The notes beneath the pieces were generated by a model. The model did not search any database, had not been told where the DNA came from, and saw nothing but the letters and a program-made list of their open reading frames with translations. The translations under genes and the position numbers were made by a program. 64,000 nucleotides of DNA, from positions 1 to 64,000 of the forward strand of contig CANQCR010000002.1 of the NCBI GenBank assembly GCA_947589735.1. Direction: 5' to 3'. Of this stretch, positions 37,783-47,876 are shown piece by piece (within the stretch, counting starts at the first letter, position 1; each line of letters starts with the position of its first letter). The DNA is from an uncultured Bacilli bacterium (GTDB taxonomy: Bacteria; Bacillota_I; Bacilli_A; RF39; UBA660).

Positions 37783-40659
37783 ATGTTTGAAAAGAAAAAA
37801 ATGAAACATCTTTTCCCACTTATTGTGTTGATGGCTATTTTAGCTCTTATTTTAATTATTATTGAAATTTTTACATCTTATGACGGATCTAGTGATAATG
37901 AAAAATTAGATAGTGACGAAATTAATATCAATGCTTTAGTTATTAATGAGATTATGACATCTAATAAAGGGGCCCTAGCAGATGAAGAGGGAAATAACTA
38001 TGACTGGTTAGAGTTATATAATGGTACTAGTAAAGATATTGATCTTACCGGTTATGGCTTGAGTGATGAACAATCCGGAAATACGAAATGGCTTTTTCCT
38101 AATGCCACAATTAAAAGTAAAGAATATTTAATTGTTTATTTAAGCGGTTCTAATAAAGATGGAATGTATGCTAATTTCGCTTTAGATAAAGCAGGTGGTG
38201 AGACCCTTACTTTAAAGAAAAAATCCGGTAAAGTCGTCGATTCGGTTAAGACTAAAGCTATTGCTAAAAATAGTGTTATGGCTAGAAACAGTAAAGGTAA
38301 ATGGATTGAAACGACAGATATTACTCCGGGTTTTGCTAATAACGATGAAGGCCGTAAGGCTTTCCTAGAAGACCTTAGTGTCATCGATGATGATCCTGTT
38401 ATTATAACGGAGTTTTTGCCACGTAATGATGGTAATATCAGTTTTGATGGTCACTTATATAGCTATATAGAAATTCAAAATACCGGTAAGGAAAGCGTTT
38501 CTTTAAACAATTATTTTGTATCTAATGACCTTAACAGGCCATATCAATATCGTCTTCCTGATGTGATGTTAAAGCCTCTTGAAACATATCTTATTTATAC
38601 ATCAAATCTAGGACATGATAATCACGCTAATTTTACTTTAAAAAGTAAAAATGGTGTTGTTATTTTAGCGCATGGCTCTAAAATTGCTGAAAAGGTTGAA
38701 TATACCGATGTCCCTAATGGAAGTGCTTACATCAAAACTTCGGGTGGTGAGTTTAAGGAGGGCGTTAATATTACGCCAGGTTACCCTAACACACCGGAGG
38801 GGATGGAGGCTTTCACTAATTATGAACGTAAAAATCCTACGGATTTAATGATTAGTGAACTTATGAACGCCAATACAAAGTATTTAGCTCAAAATGGTGG
38901 TGAATACTATGATTGGATTGAATTATATAATAATTCTGGTAAGACGATTAATCTTGCCGATTATGCTCTTTCAACAGATACTGGTAATAAAAAGATGTAT
39001 GTTTTACCAAAGAAAGAATTAAAAAGTGGTGAGTATTACGTTTTAATGGCATCGGGAGATACCGCTTTAAGTAATTCTAAATATGCTCATACTAATTTTA
39101 AAATATCCGAAAGTGAAAGTATCTTCTTATATAAAGGAAGTAATCTAATTGATTCTGTTTCTATATCCAACATTCCAAGAGGATATAGCTATGGTAGGAG
39201 TAATGTCAAAGGATTTTACTATTATGCGACACCAACCCCGGGTGCGAAAAACAATAATAGTGGCATTTTCGAAATCGCTTATGAACCCGTTTTTGTGACA
39301 AAACCAGGTATATATAATAACGTTTCTAACGTTTCTGTGGCATTAACAGGGGAAGGGACTATTTATTATACTTTAGATGGTTCAACACCAACTACTAAAT
39401 CTAAGGTGTATAATAGTCCTATTATTTTAAAAAAAACAACCGTCGTTAAAGCTATTGCTTATGAGAGTAAAAAAAAAGCGAGTGCGGTTGTGACCGGATC
39501 ATATATTATTAATGAAAATCATACGCTTCCGATTTTATCCGTCAGTTTACCACCAACCTCTTTTAAATCTGTAAGTGCAAGGACAAGTGCGAGTGGTTAT
39601 GTTGTTGCGGCCCATGCGGAATTATATGAAAAGGATAAATCTTTTTCCATTGATTGTGGATTAAAATTGTTTGGTGGATCGACAAGATATATGGCGAAGA
39701 AAAGTTTTACTTTAAAGTTTTCCAATAAATATGGTCCCGCTACTTTAAATTATAAAGTCTTCGATAACCGGGATGCGGTTAAGTATGATTCCTTGGTCAT
39801 TCGAAGTGGTTCCCAAGATAGCACCGGAACAATGATTCGTGATGAACTTGCTACATCCTTGATGAATGATTATGGAACGGTTGATGTTCAAGCTTATAAG
39901 GGTGTTATTCTATATATCAATGGTGAGTATTGGGGCATTTATTTTATCCGGGAGAAAGTTGATGAAGAGTTTGTCCGTCACCACTATGATGTTCCAGAAG
40001 AAGGAACGAATATTGTTAGGATTGATAATCAAGTTAGTGCTGGATCATCAAAAGATTACCGGTCACTTGTTAATTATGTTAAAAGTCATGATATGAGTGT
40101 CGCTAGTAATTATGATTATGTTACGAAAAAATTAGATATCGACAATTTTATTGACTATTGGATTGGCGCTATGTATACAACCAATAACGATATTGTCAAT
40201 ACTAGATTTTTTAATAATCCTAACCTTGACGGGGGAAAAATTAAAATGATCTTTTATGACTTTGATTATGCCTTCTATAATACGGATCGTAATTACATGC
40301 AATGGATGACCGCTAGTAATGGTCTTTCCGCTTATACGTGGAGTTATGATAATTCACTTCTTCGTAATCTACTCAAAAATAAAACATTTAAAAAACGTTT
40401 CTTAGAGCGAGCATCTTATAATTATAAAAACTTATGGAATAAAAATGTTGTTATGAAAAGGTATAATGAACTTATCAATTTAATCAAACCGGAAATAAGT
40501 CGTAATCAAAAACGTTGGAATAATACGATGAAGGATTGGGAAAACGAATGTAAAACCCTTAAAAACTATATTAATAACCGCGATACTTATTTTGTTAATC
40601 ACATTAAAAGTTATTTTGGCTTAAGTAGTAAGGAAGTGAAAGAATACTTTGGAACATAA
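37783..40659 (+). CDS. CotH kinase family protein with lamin-tail domains and CHB_HEX-type domain
   Basis: Three lamin-tail-like repeats (INEIMTSNKG..DWLELYNG), TIYYTLDGSTPTTKSKVYNSPI, CotH core (GLKLFGGSTRYMAKKSFTLKF..IRDELATSL..GVILYINGEYWGIYFIREKVDEEFV). Confidence 0.88.
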   Translation: MFEKKKMKHLFPLIVLMAILALILIIIEIFTSYDGSSDNEKLDSDEININALVINEIMTSNKGALADEEGNNYDWLELYNGTSKDIDLTGYGLSDEQSGNTKWLFPNATIKSKEYLIVYLSGSNKDGMYANFALDKAGGETLTLKKKSGKVVDSVKTKAIAKNSVMARNSKGKWIETTDITPGFANNDEGRKAFLEDLSVIDDDPVIITEFLPRNDGNISFDGHLYSYIEIQNTGKESVSLNNYFVSNDLNRPYQYRLPDVMLKPLETYLIYTSNLGHDNHANFTLKSKNGVVILAHGSKIAEKVEYTDVPNGSAYIKTSGGEFKEGVNITPGYPNTPEGMEAFTNYERKNPTDLMISELMNANTKYLAQNGGEYYDWIELYNNSGKTINLADYALSTDTGNKKMYVLPKKELKSGEYYVLMASGDTALSNSKYAHTNFKISESESIFLYKGSNLIDSVSISNIPRGYSYGRSNVKGFYYYATPTPGAKNNNSGIFEIAYEPVFVTKPGIYNNVSNVSVALTGEGTIYYTLDGSTPTTKSKVYNSPIILKKTTVVKAIAYESKKKASAVVTGSYIINENHTLPILSVSLPPTSFKSVSARTSASGYVVAAHAELYEKDKSFSIDCGLKLFGGSTRYMAKKSFTLKFSNKYGPATLNYKVFDNRDAVKYDSLVIRSGSQDSTGTMIRDELATSLMNDYGTVDVQAYKGVILYINGEYWGIYFIREKVDEEFVRHHYDVPEEGTNIVRIDNQVSAGSSKDYRSLVNYVKSHDMSVASNYDYVTKKLDIDNFIDYWIGAMYTTNNDIVNTRFFNNPNLDGGKIKMIFYDFDYAFYNTDRNYMQWMTASNGLSAYTWSYDNSLLRNLLKNKTFKKRFLERASYNYKNLWNKNVVMKRYNELINLIKPEISRNQKRWNNTMKDWENECKTLKNYINNRDTYFVNHIKSYFGLSSKEVKEYFGT

Positions 40660-41344
40660 ACAATATCGTTATGAGTTAAAGTTTATCTTAAATAGGAAAC
40701 AAGCTGAAGTTTTGAAACATCGTCTTTCACTTTTAATGGAAGTAGATGCTAATTCGGTTAATCCTAATCACACTTACTTTATTAGAAGCTTATATTTTGA
40801 TGATTTAGAAGATAGTGCCTACTATGAAAAAGTGGATGGTATCTATGAAAGAAATAAATATCGTATTCGTATCTACAATTTAGATGATTCTTATATTCGA
40901 CTTGAGCGTAAAGAAAAAACGCGTGATTTGACTTATAAAAAACAGGCTATCATTTCTAAAGATGCTTGCCTTAGGATAATTAAAGGGGATTTACCAAATC
41001 CGGCTTCCATTGAAAATGAACTGGTTAGAGAGTTCGCTATCAAACAAAAACTATCCAATCTTAAGCCTAGTGTCATTGTTGATTATGAGCGTTTAGCGTA
41101 TACATATCCGGTTGAGGATGTCCGGGTAACGTTTGATGAAAATATTAAATCAGGACGTTTTAGTGATGATTTGTTTGATCCTGATTTACTTACTTTTGAT
41201 GTTTTAGAACCTGATGAAGTCGTTTTAGAAGTCAAATACAATAATTATATTCCTAGCCATTTAGTTAGTGTTATTACAAGTATTCCATCATTAAGACAGG
41301 CTGTTTCGAAGTTTGCCTTATGTCGAGAGAAGAAGGAGGTATAA
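40649..41344 (+). CDS. VTC-domain (polyphosphate polymerase-like) protein
   Basis: YRYELKFILNRKQAEVL, YFIRSLYFDD, YRIRIYNLDDSYIRLERKEK; TTG start overlapping the CotH gene. Confidence 0.88.
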   Translation: MEHKQYRYELKFILNRKQAEVLKHRLSLLMEVDANSVNPNHTYFIRSLYFDDLEDSAYYEKVDGIYERNKYRIRIYNLDDSYIRLERKEKTRDLTYKKQAIISKDACLRIIKGDLPNPASIENELVREFAIKQKLSNLKPSVIVDYERLAYTYPVEDVRVTFDENIKSGRFSDDLFDPDLLTFDVLEPDEVVLEVKYNNYIPSHLVSVITSIPSLRQAVSKFALCREKKEV

Positions 41345-41346
41345 AA

Positions 41347-42000
41347 ATGGGCTTTTTAGATTTAATTAAAAAGAGTGTCGTAGCTGAGTTTAGTAATTCA
41401 TTATCGACTGTGGATGTATTTTTCTCACTACTTATAGCTTTTTTAGCTGCTATTATCATTATTACAATTTATAAGAAAACTTATACGGGAGTTTCTTATA
41501 CTAAATCATTTGCGTTATCAATTGTTTTACTTGCGATGGTAACATCTTTAGTTATTAGAACTATCAATTCTAATTTAGCGCTTTCTTTAGGTATGGTTGG
41601 TGCGTTATCAATCGTTCGTTTTAGGACGGCTGTTAAAGATCCCGTGGATACCATCTTTATGTTTTGGGCTATTACAGCCGGTATTATGGCTGGAGCTGGG
41701 CTTTATCTTATTACCTTAATTGCTACTTTAATTTTAGGTATTTTATACGTTGTTAGTTATACAACCACTTTTAAAGCCTCAAAAAAATATCTTTTAGTCA
41801 TTAAAGCTACCAAAGAAGCTGCTCCAGCGATTATCAAAATAATGGGTAAAAAGAAAAAATGCGTTTTAAAAACGGAGTCATATAAGAAAAATAAAGCCGA
41901 ACTTACTTTCGAGTTAGCCTCACGAGGTACGACGGAAGATATAATGAAACTACAAAGTATGGAAGAAATTGAAAGTCTACACTTAATAAATATTGATTAA
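41347..42000 (+). CDS. DUF4956 membrane protein
   Basis: SLGMVGALSIVRFRTAVKDPVDTIFMFWAITAGIMAGAG; SD AAGGAGG before the 41347 ATG. Confidence 0.88.
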   Translation: MGFLDLIKKSVVAEFSNSLSTVDVFFSLLIAFLAAIIIITIYKKTYTGVSYTKSFALSIVLLAMVTSLVIRTINSNLALSLGMVGALSIVRFRTAVKDPVDTIFMFWAITAGIMAGAGLYLITLIATLILGILYVVSYTTTFKASKKYLLVIKATKEAAPAIIKIMGKKKKCVLKTESYKKNKAELTFELASRGTTEDIMKLQSMEEIESLHLINID

Positions 42001-42057
42001 GAAAGAAAAGACTTTCTTTTTTTTGATTAATAAGATATAATGATAATAGGTGATAGT

Positions 42058-42594
42058 ATGAATGATATGGAAAATGAAACAAAACTAGAAGAGACACCAG
42101 AAGAAAAAGTAAGTGAAGAAAAAAAGAAGATTGATTTTGAAAAAATACTTAATAATATATGGAAAGCTATTAAAAGATTTTTCTTAAGATATTGGCCCCT
42201 TATGTTAATGAATGTAATCATCTTTGTTTTAACTGTTTTTGTTGAAGGTATTTATTTTAATAACTTAACAGCTGGATGGGCTATTCTTAATGCGGCAGCC
42301 TTTATTATCGTTCCAACCATTATCTTTAATATATGGGGTAGGGTAACATCTGAAGATATTATCTTGAGTATTCCAATGTTATACATTTTATTTCTTATTT
42401 CTTTAGGATATTGTACTTTAAGAGATTTATATTGGATTACAGATGGCGCTGTTGATATGATACCAGCTTTCTTAGATGCTTTATTTGTTGTCTTTATCTT
42501 TACTTTTATCGAGTATATTCCATCCTTCATTGTTACTAAATTAAAAAGAGTATCTGATTATAATAAACAAATGGCACATAAACACCAAAAATAA
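42058..42594 (+). CDS. uncharacterised multi-TM protein
   Basis: Acidic N-terminus and at least four hydrophobic segments; SD AGGTGAT. Confidence 0.7.
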   Translation: MNDMENETKLEETPEEKVSEEKKKIDFEKILNNIWKAIKRFFLRYWPLMLMNVIIFVLTVFVEGIYFNNLTAGWAILNAAAFIIVPTIIFNIWGRVTSEDIILSIPMLYILFLISLGYCTLRDLYWITDGAVDMIPAFLDALFVVFIFTFIEYIPSFIVTKLKRVSDYNKQMAHKHQK

Positions 42595-42609
42595 TTGGTG
42601 TTTTTTTTA
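42578..42609 (+). terminator. intrinsic terminator
   Basis: AACACCAAAAATAATTGGTGTTTTTTTT. Confidence 0.85.
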
Positions 42610-42672
42610 TATTTTTTAAAATAAAAAAGGAAATCGCTATTAAACCAATAATAATTTAATAGGAGGTTTAAT

Positions 42673-43833
42673 ATGCGAAAGATAATTTTATTTTTGTTGT
42701 TGATGTTAATAGGTACTAATGTTTATGCGAGTGGGGATACCTTCTTTTATGATAGTGAAAAAGTAAGTGATATGTGGATTACTAAAGAAAAGGGCGATGT
42801 AAAAAGATCAGCTCATCCCTATAAATTAAAAAGAAGAAGGGATAATGCTTATATTTATTGTTTGGAACCCTTTGTTCTTCTTAAAAAGGATGCGACAACC
42901 TATGTAGAAAATGCCGATTTTACAAAGTATAACTTAACTCAGGAATCACTTGATCGCATCAATTTAATCATATATTATGGCTATGGATATCGTAATCATA
43001 CTACAAATACGTGGTATGGTGTTACCCAATACTTGGTATGGCAAGAAGTTGACAAAGAAGCGGACATTTATTTTACAAGTAAAAAAGATGGTCCTAAAAA
43101 GGCACTTTATACGAAAGAAATAAATGAGATTGAGTCTTTAATTAGTGAACATAAAAAAGAAGCTAATTTTAAAGATACATATCTTTTATCTACTAATCAA
43201 ACTTTAGATATTGATAGTAATATTACTTTAGATGACTATGATATTACATCTGATATACCATATGAACAAGATGGTAATACTTTAAGAATAACTAATCCTA
43301 AAGTGGGTGAATATACTTTTCATTTAGTTAAAAAGAATAATCGTTTTAAAACAGAGTTTCAAATGTTTTATAGTAAGAATAGTCAAAATGTCATCGTTCC
43401 TGGTAATAGTCCTATTTATAATAAAGAGTATAGTTTTAAGGTTATTGTCAAAGAAGGAGAGTTAGAATTAACTAAAAAGAGTACGACAACTAATAAGTAT
43501 TTAAGTAATGCGGTATATGGCATATATCAAAACGGAGCTTTAATTACTAAAATTAAAACCGATAAAAATGGTAAGGCTAAAGCAACCCTACCATTTGGTA
43601 CATATATCATTAAAGAATTAGTTGCACCTAGTGGATATAAACTAGATAATCAAGAATACCAGATTGTTATTGGGGAGGATAAACTTAAAATAGAGCTTAA
43701 TTTATATGATGATGAAGATATCTATGAAGTACCAGATACGGGAACCAATTATGTTTTTTATAGTCATTTAGGATTAATTGTTTTAGGGGTTATAGGCCTT
43801 TTATATGTTAAGAAAAAGCATTACATGCATTAG
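42673..43833 (+). CDS. thioester-domain surface adhesin with SpaA-like domain and VPDTG sorting signal
   Basis: Signal peptide; AYIYCLEPF (Cys) and YGVTQYLVWQ (Gln) thioester motifs; SpaA-like ELTKKSTTTNKYLSNAVYGIY..GTYIIKELVAPSGY; EVPDTG-TM-KKK. Confidence 0.82.
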   Translation: MRKIILFLLLMLIGTNVYASGDTFFYDSEKVSDMWITKEKGDVKRSAHPYKLKRRRDNAYIYCLEPFVLLKKDATTYVENADFTKYNLTQESLDRINLIIYYGYGYRNHTTNTWYGVTQYLVWQEVDKEADIYFTSKKDGPKKALYTKEINEIESLISEHKKEANFKDTYLLSTNQTLDIDSNITLDDYDITSDIPYEQDGNTLRITNPKVGEYTFHLVKKNNRFKTEFQMFYSKNSQNVIVPGNSPIYNKEYSFKVIVKEGELELTKKSTTTNKYLSNAVYGIYQNGALITKIKTDKNGKAKATLPFGTYIIKELVAPSGYKLDNQEYQIVIGEDKLKIELNLYDDEDIYEVPDTGTNYVFYSHLGLIVLGVIGLLYVKKKHYMH

Positions 43834-44374
43834 TTTGTTATTTATTGGCTATGGTATTACTTTCTTTGGTATTGATTATCACGATAAATTAGAAGATATC
43901 GAAGAAAATGAATTAGAAATGGCTAAATACTTTGAAAGAAAAGTCATTCCTAAAGAAAACCCTTACGTGGCTGTTTTAGAAATACCTAAACTAAAGTTTA
44001 AAAGGGGCTTATATAAGATTAAAGATCCTAAGAGTAAGCTTGATAAAAATATTATCTTTTTAGATAAATCTGATATGCCTGATAAAGAAAATAGTAGGGT
44101 TATTATTGTAGGACATAGTGGAGCCACTAGTAATTCTTATTTTAAAAATATTCATAAATTAAAAAAGAAAGATAAAATATATTTATATTACGATAATGTA
44201 AAGTATATTTATAAAGTAACTGATCGCTATGACATTATCAAAAATGGGACTTTAGCTTTAGAGTCTAATCATGATAAGAAAACTTTAACTCTCGTTACTT
44301 GTAAAGGTAATACTAAACAATTAGTTATTATTGCAACATTAACAAAAGAAGAAAAAGAAAAAGATGCTAATTAG
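43805..44374 (+). CDS. sortase
   Basis: VIIVGHSG (His) and TLTLVTCKG (Cys); N-terminal TM; overlaps the upstream adhesin gene. Confidence 0.85.
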   Translation: MLRKSITCISLLFIGYGITFFGIDYHDKLEDIEENELEMAKYFERKVIPKENPYVAVLEIPKLKFKRGLYKIKDPKSKLDKNIIFLDKSDMPDKENSRVIIVGHSGATSNSYFKNIHKLKKKDKIYLYYDNVKYIYKVTDRYDIIKNGTLALESNHDKKTLTLVTCKGNTKQLVIIATLTKEEKEKDAN

Positions 44375-44385
44375 CATCCTTTTTA
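44357..44385. terminator. bidirectional terminator formed by a perfect palindrome spanning both stop codons
   Basis: AAAAAGATGCTAATTAGCATCCTTTTT; GATGCTAATTAGCATC is a perfect 16-bp palindrome. Confidence 0.7.
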
Positions 44386-46046
44386 ATATCCATAATGACA
44401 GGTAAAATAATAGGATTACGACCTGTTTTTTCATAGATATATGTTGATAAACTACTTACAAGTTCACTTTTTATTTCATTATAATTAACATGGCTATTAA
44501 TCTTACTTGTAATAACTTGATTACTGATATCTTCTAATTCTTTAATTAGATCAGCGCTATCTTGGATGATAACAAAGCCGCGCGATGTTATATTGACGCT
44601 TCCTAGTAATTGATTATGTTTAGTATCAATATTGGCAATAACGACAACAATGCCATCACTAGACATAAGTTTGCGATCACGCATAACAGCGGATCCTACC
44701 TCACCAATGCGGTTGCCATCGATATAAACATCACCTGCTAAGACTGATCCTTCCGCTTTAACTTTGCCTTTATACATTGTAAGAACATCGCCATTTTCTA
44801 AGACGAAAGTGTTTTCTCTTGGAATACCACATTCTACAGCTATATCAGCATGTCTTTTTAACATTCGATATTCACCGTGAAAAGGCATAAAGTATTTAGG
44901 TTTAAATAATCTTATCATCAGTTTTAGTTCTTCTTCGCTACCATGACCCGATGTATGGACATCACTTAAAGATGTACTCGTACATACTTTAACCCCTTGC
45001 AAGTATAATTTATTAATGATTTTAGAAATGCTTAGGGCATTACCCGGAATAGCTGATGATGAAAAAATAACTAAATCATCAGATTGTAATTTAATTTGAC
45101 GATGACTACCATTGGCTATTCTTGATAAGGCAGCTAGAGGTTCACCTTGTGAGCCCGTACATAATAAACATACTTGATTAGGTGGCAAGTGATTAGCTTC
45201 TTCTGGTGTGACAAAGATTTCTTTATGTTTGATATAGCCTTCATTTAAAGAAATCTCAATATTGTTTTCCATACTACGGCCAAAGATAGCAATCTTACGA
45301 TTGTTCTTTTTACAAGTATCGACAATATGTTTTAACCGGTAAATATTAGAAGCAAAGGTGGCAATAATAATGCGGCCATTATGCTCTTTAAATATCTCTG
45401 CTAAAGCTTCATCAACTCTTGATTCACTCATACTAAAACCACTATTTAAAGCATTAGTGCTATCACTAAGGAGAAGTGTAACACCTTTTGCTCCGATAGC
45501 TGCCATTTTTTGTAAGTTTGACATCGGTCCAATTGGCGTTAAGTCGAACTTAAAGTCACCGGTTGTGACAATGACCCCATTCGGTGTCGTAATAGCGATA
45601 CCATGAGAATCAGGGATAGAATGCGTTGTTCTAAAGAACTCCACGCTCATCGTCTTAAATTTAATTTTTGATTTTTCCGTATAGATAAATAAATTTTTAT
45701 AATTAATATCACGTTCTTCAAGCTTTTTACGAATTAGACTAACGGCTTGATTAGGTGCATATATAGCTGGAATATTAACTGTTTGAAGTAAATATGGTAT
45801 TCCACCAATATGATCTTCATGTCCGTGAGTAATAAAAAGTGCTTTTATTTTGCTTTCGTTTTTCTTTAAAAAACTAAAATCAGGAATAATATAGTCAATA
45901 CCTGGTAGTTCATTAGATGGAAATGTTATACCGACATCCGTAATAATAATTTCATTATCAGTCATAACGCAATACATATTTTTTCCAACTTCACCTAAAC
46001 CACCTAAGGCAAAGACTTTTGTTATTCCGTTATCAAAAAACTTCAA
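44367..46046 (-). CDS. rnj: ribonuclease J
   Basis: FALGGLGEVGKNMY, THGHEDHIGGIPYLL, GQGEP-type GSQGEPLAALSR, TSGHGSEEEL. Confidence 0.95.
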   Translation of the reverse strand: MKFFDNGITKVFALGGLGEVGKNMYCVMTDNEIIITDVGITFPSNELPGIDYIIPDFSFLKKNESKIKALFITHGHEDHIGGIPYLLQTVNIPAIYAPNQAVSLIRKKLEERDINYKNLFIYTEKSKIKFKTMSVEFFRTTHSIPDSHGIAITTPNGVIVTTGDFKFDLTPIGPMSNLQKMAAIGAKGVTLLLSDSTNALNSGFSMSESRVDEALAEIFKEHNGRIIIATFASNIYRLKHIVDTCKKNNRKIAIFGRSMENNIEISLNEGYIKHKEIFVTPEEANHLPPNQVCLLCTGSQGEPLAALSRIANGSHRQIKLQSDDLVIFSSSAIPGNALSISKIINKLYLQGVKVCTSTSLSDVHTSGHGSEEELKLMIRLFKPKYFMPFHGEYRMLKRHADIAVECGIPRENTFVLENGDVLTMYKGKVKAEGSVLAGDVYIDGNRIGEVGSAVMRDRKLMSSDGIVVVIANIDTKHNQLLGSVNITSRGFVIIQDSADLIKELEDISNQVITSKINSHVNYNEIKSELVSSLSTYIYEKTGRNPIILPVIMDIKKDAN

Positions 46047-46200
46047 TCAATTCGCTCCTTTCTTTAAGTTTAAATCAACTATAACATTATACCTTTTTTT
46101 TATTCTTTTGTCTATACACAAAAAGTGTAAAGGAAACTTGCTTCTTCATTGACTATTAACTTGGGGCGTGTTAGAATGTTTCTAGAATAGGAGTATGGCT

Positions 46201-46533
46201 ATGGAACTAAGAGATGAAGTATTAAGTTATGATCCTGTAATGCGAATTGTCCTAGCTTTTTATGATTTCGTTCGTCATAATCAAGATTGGTACAATCGTC
46301 TTCAAAATGTTGTAGCGAATTATGCTAAAAATAGTAGTGATTATGATTTTGAATATGATCGAAAGTTATATAGTTTTTTCTATAAGCATCTAGATAATAA
46401 AAATGTTCGTTGTTATGTTAGAGAGTATGATACTTTTTATGATTTGACTAAACGTTGTAGCTATATTCTTTTTGATTATAATTTAAATAATGGAAATGTT
46501 ACAAAAGTGTATCGTTACGGAGAAGAGAAATAA
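46201..46533 (+). CDS. uncharacterised protein
   Basis: ORF behind TTGACT-N17-TAGAAT promoter, followed by a terminator; no family recognised. Confidence 0.6.
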   Translation: MELRDEVLSYDPVMRIVLAFYDFVRHNQDWYNRLQNVVANYAKNSSDYDFEYDRKLYSFFYKHLDNKNVRCYVREYDTFYDLTKRCSYILFDYNLNNGNVTKVYRYGEEK

Positions 46534-46614
46534 TCTCTTTTTTTATTAAACGACTTTAATTTTACTCACTTTTATAGTAAAATATATATGTAAACAATTA
46601 GGTAGGAGGATATT

Positions 46615-47586
46615 ATGGGATTTTTTGGTAAGTTTAAAAATCTCTTTACTTCTAAAGAAGAGCAGCAAGAGGTTGAAGTTTACGATAAAGGTTTAGAGAA
46701 AAGCCGTAAGGAGTTTGTTTCTAAAATAACTTTACTTAATACACGTTATAAAAAAGTTAGTAACGAATATTTTGAAGAATTAGAAGAAATCTTGATTATG
46801 GCCGATATTGGTGTCAATACGGTTATGGAGTTTATTGATAAATTAAAAAAGCGAGTTAAACATGAAAACATTGAAGACGTTAATGATTTAAAAGAAATTA
46901 TCGTTGATGAGATGTTTATCATCTATGTTGATAATGCCATTATGGTAAATAAGATTAAATATGCGGATGAAGGACCTACCGTTATTCTTTTTGTAGGTGT
47001 TAATGGCGTGGGTAAGACGACAACTATTGGTAAAATGGCAGCAAAGCTTAAAAGTGAAGGGAAAAGCGTTTTATTAGTAGCTGGTGATACCTTTAGAGCG
47101 GGGGCTGTGGAACAACTATGTGAATGGGGTGAAAAAACATCTTGTCCGGTTGTTTATAAAGAAAATGCCGATCCTGCTAGTGTTATGTACGATGGCGTTG
47201 ATAAAGCCTTAAAGGAAAATTATGATGTCGTTTTAGTTGATACCGCTGGCCGTTTACAAAATAAAACGAATCTTATGAATGAATTAGATAAAATAAATAG
47301 GGTTATCGGTAAATTAATTCCTGGAGCGCCACATGAGACATTACTAGTTATCGATGCGACAACCGGTCAAAATGGTATTAGTCAAGCTAAAGAGTTTCAA
47401 AAAATTACCAATATTACTGGTATTGTTTTAACGAAATTAGATGGAACAGCTAAAGGTGGTATTGTCTTAGCTATTAAAGAAGAAGTGGGCATACCTGTTA
47501 AATATGTTGGCTTAGGTGAAACGGCTAAAGATTTACAAGTATTTGATATTGAAAAATATATATACGGTTTATTTAAAGATATGTGA
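46615..47586 (+). CDS. ftsY: signal recognition particle receptor FtsY
   Basis: GVNGVGKTTTIGKMAAKL, AGDTFRAGAVEQL, VDTAGRLQNKTNLMNEL. Confidence 0.97.
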   Translation: MGFFGKFKNLFTSKEEQQEVEVYDKGLEKSRKEFVSKITLLNTRYKKVSNEYFEELEEILIMADIGVNTVMEFIDKLKKRVKHENIEDVNDLKEIIVDEMFIIYVDNAIMVNKIKYADEGPTVILFVGVNGVGKTTTIGKMAAKLKSEGKSVLLVAGDTFRAGAVEQLCEWGEKTSCPVVYKENADPASVMYDGVDKALKENYDVVLVDTAGRLQNKTNLMNELDKINRVIGKLIPGAPHETLLVIDATTGQNGISQAKEFQKITNITGIVLTKLDGTAKGGIVLAIKEEVGIPVKYVGLGETAKDLQVFDIEKYIYGLFKDM

Positions 47587-47594
47587 GGTAAAAA

Positions 47595-47876
47595 ATGCAT
47601 AATGTTGAAGTAATTGAAATAAAATCTTTTTCTTTTAAAAATATCAGTTTAAAAGTTCAATTATTTTTATTAATTGTTTTAATCGGGTGCTTTATTGCCT
47701 ATTTCTTTGTCGATCCTAATATAATGATACCGATTATATATGGTGTTTTAGCGCTTATGATGTTAGTAATGGCTTATAATAATAAGGTCTATTATAAAAG
47801 AAAATATTTGGGTATTGTCTACATTATTTTAAGTATTACACTTATTATCAATTTGGTGGTTGAACTGATATGGTAG
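47595..47876 (+). CDS. uncharacterised small membrane protein
   Basis: Three hydrophobic segments; in the ftsY-ylxM operon. Confidence 0.7.
   Translation: MHNVEVIEIKSFSFKNISLKVQLFLLIVLIGCFIAYFFVDPNIMIPIIYGVLALMMLVMAYNNKVYYKRKYLGIVYIILSITLIINLVVELIW

Noticed and set aside
42040-42594. DUF4956 operon extending into the 42058 membrane protein
   Set aside because: A terminator-like hairpin (GAAAGAAAAGACTTTCTTTTTTTT) after 42000 separates them, so it was not included as part of the CotH-VTC-DUF4956 set.
47578-47600. Mycoplasma-type code 4 (UGA=Trp)
   Set aside because: ftsY ends with TGA at the expected length and the PP2C gene ends with TGA before a promoter and riboswitch; tryptophan is encoded by TGG throughout the genes I read.
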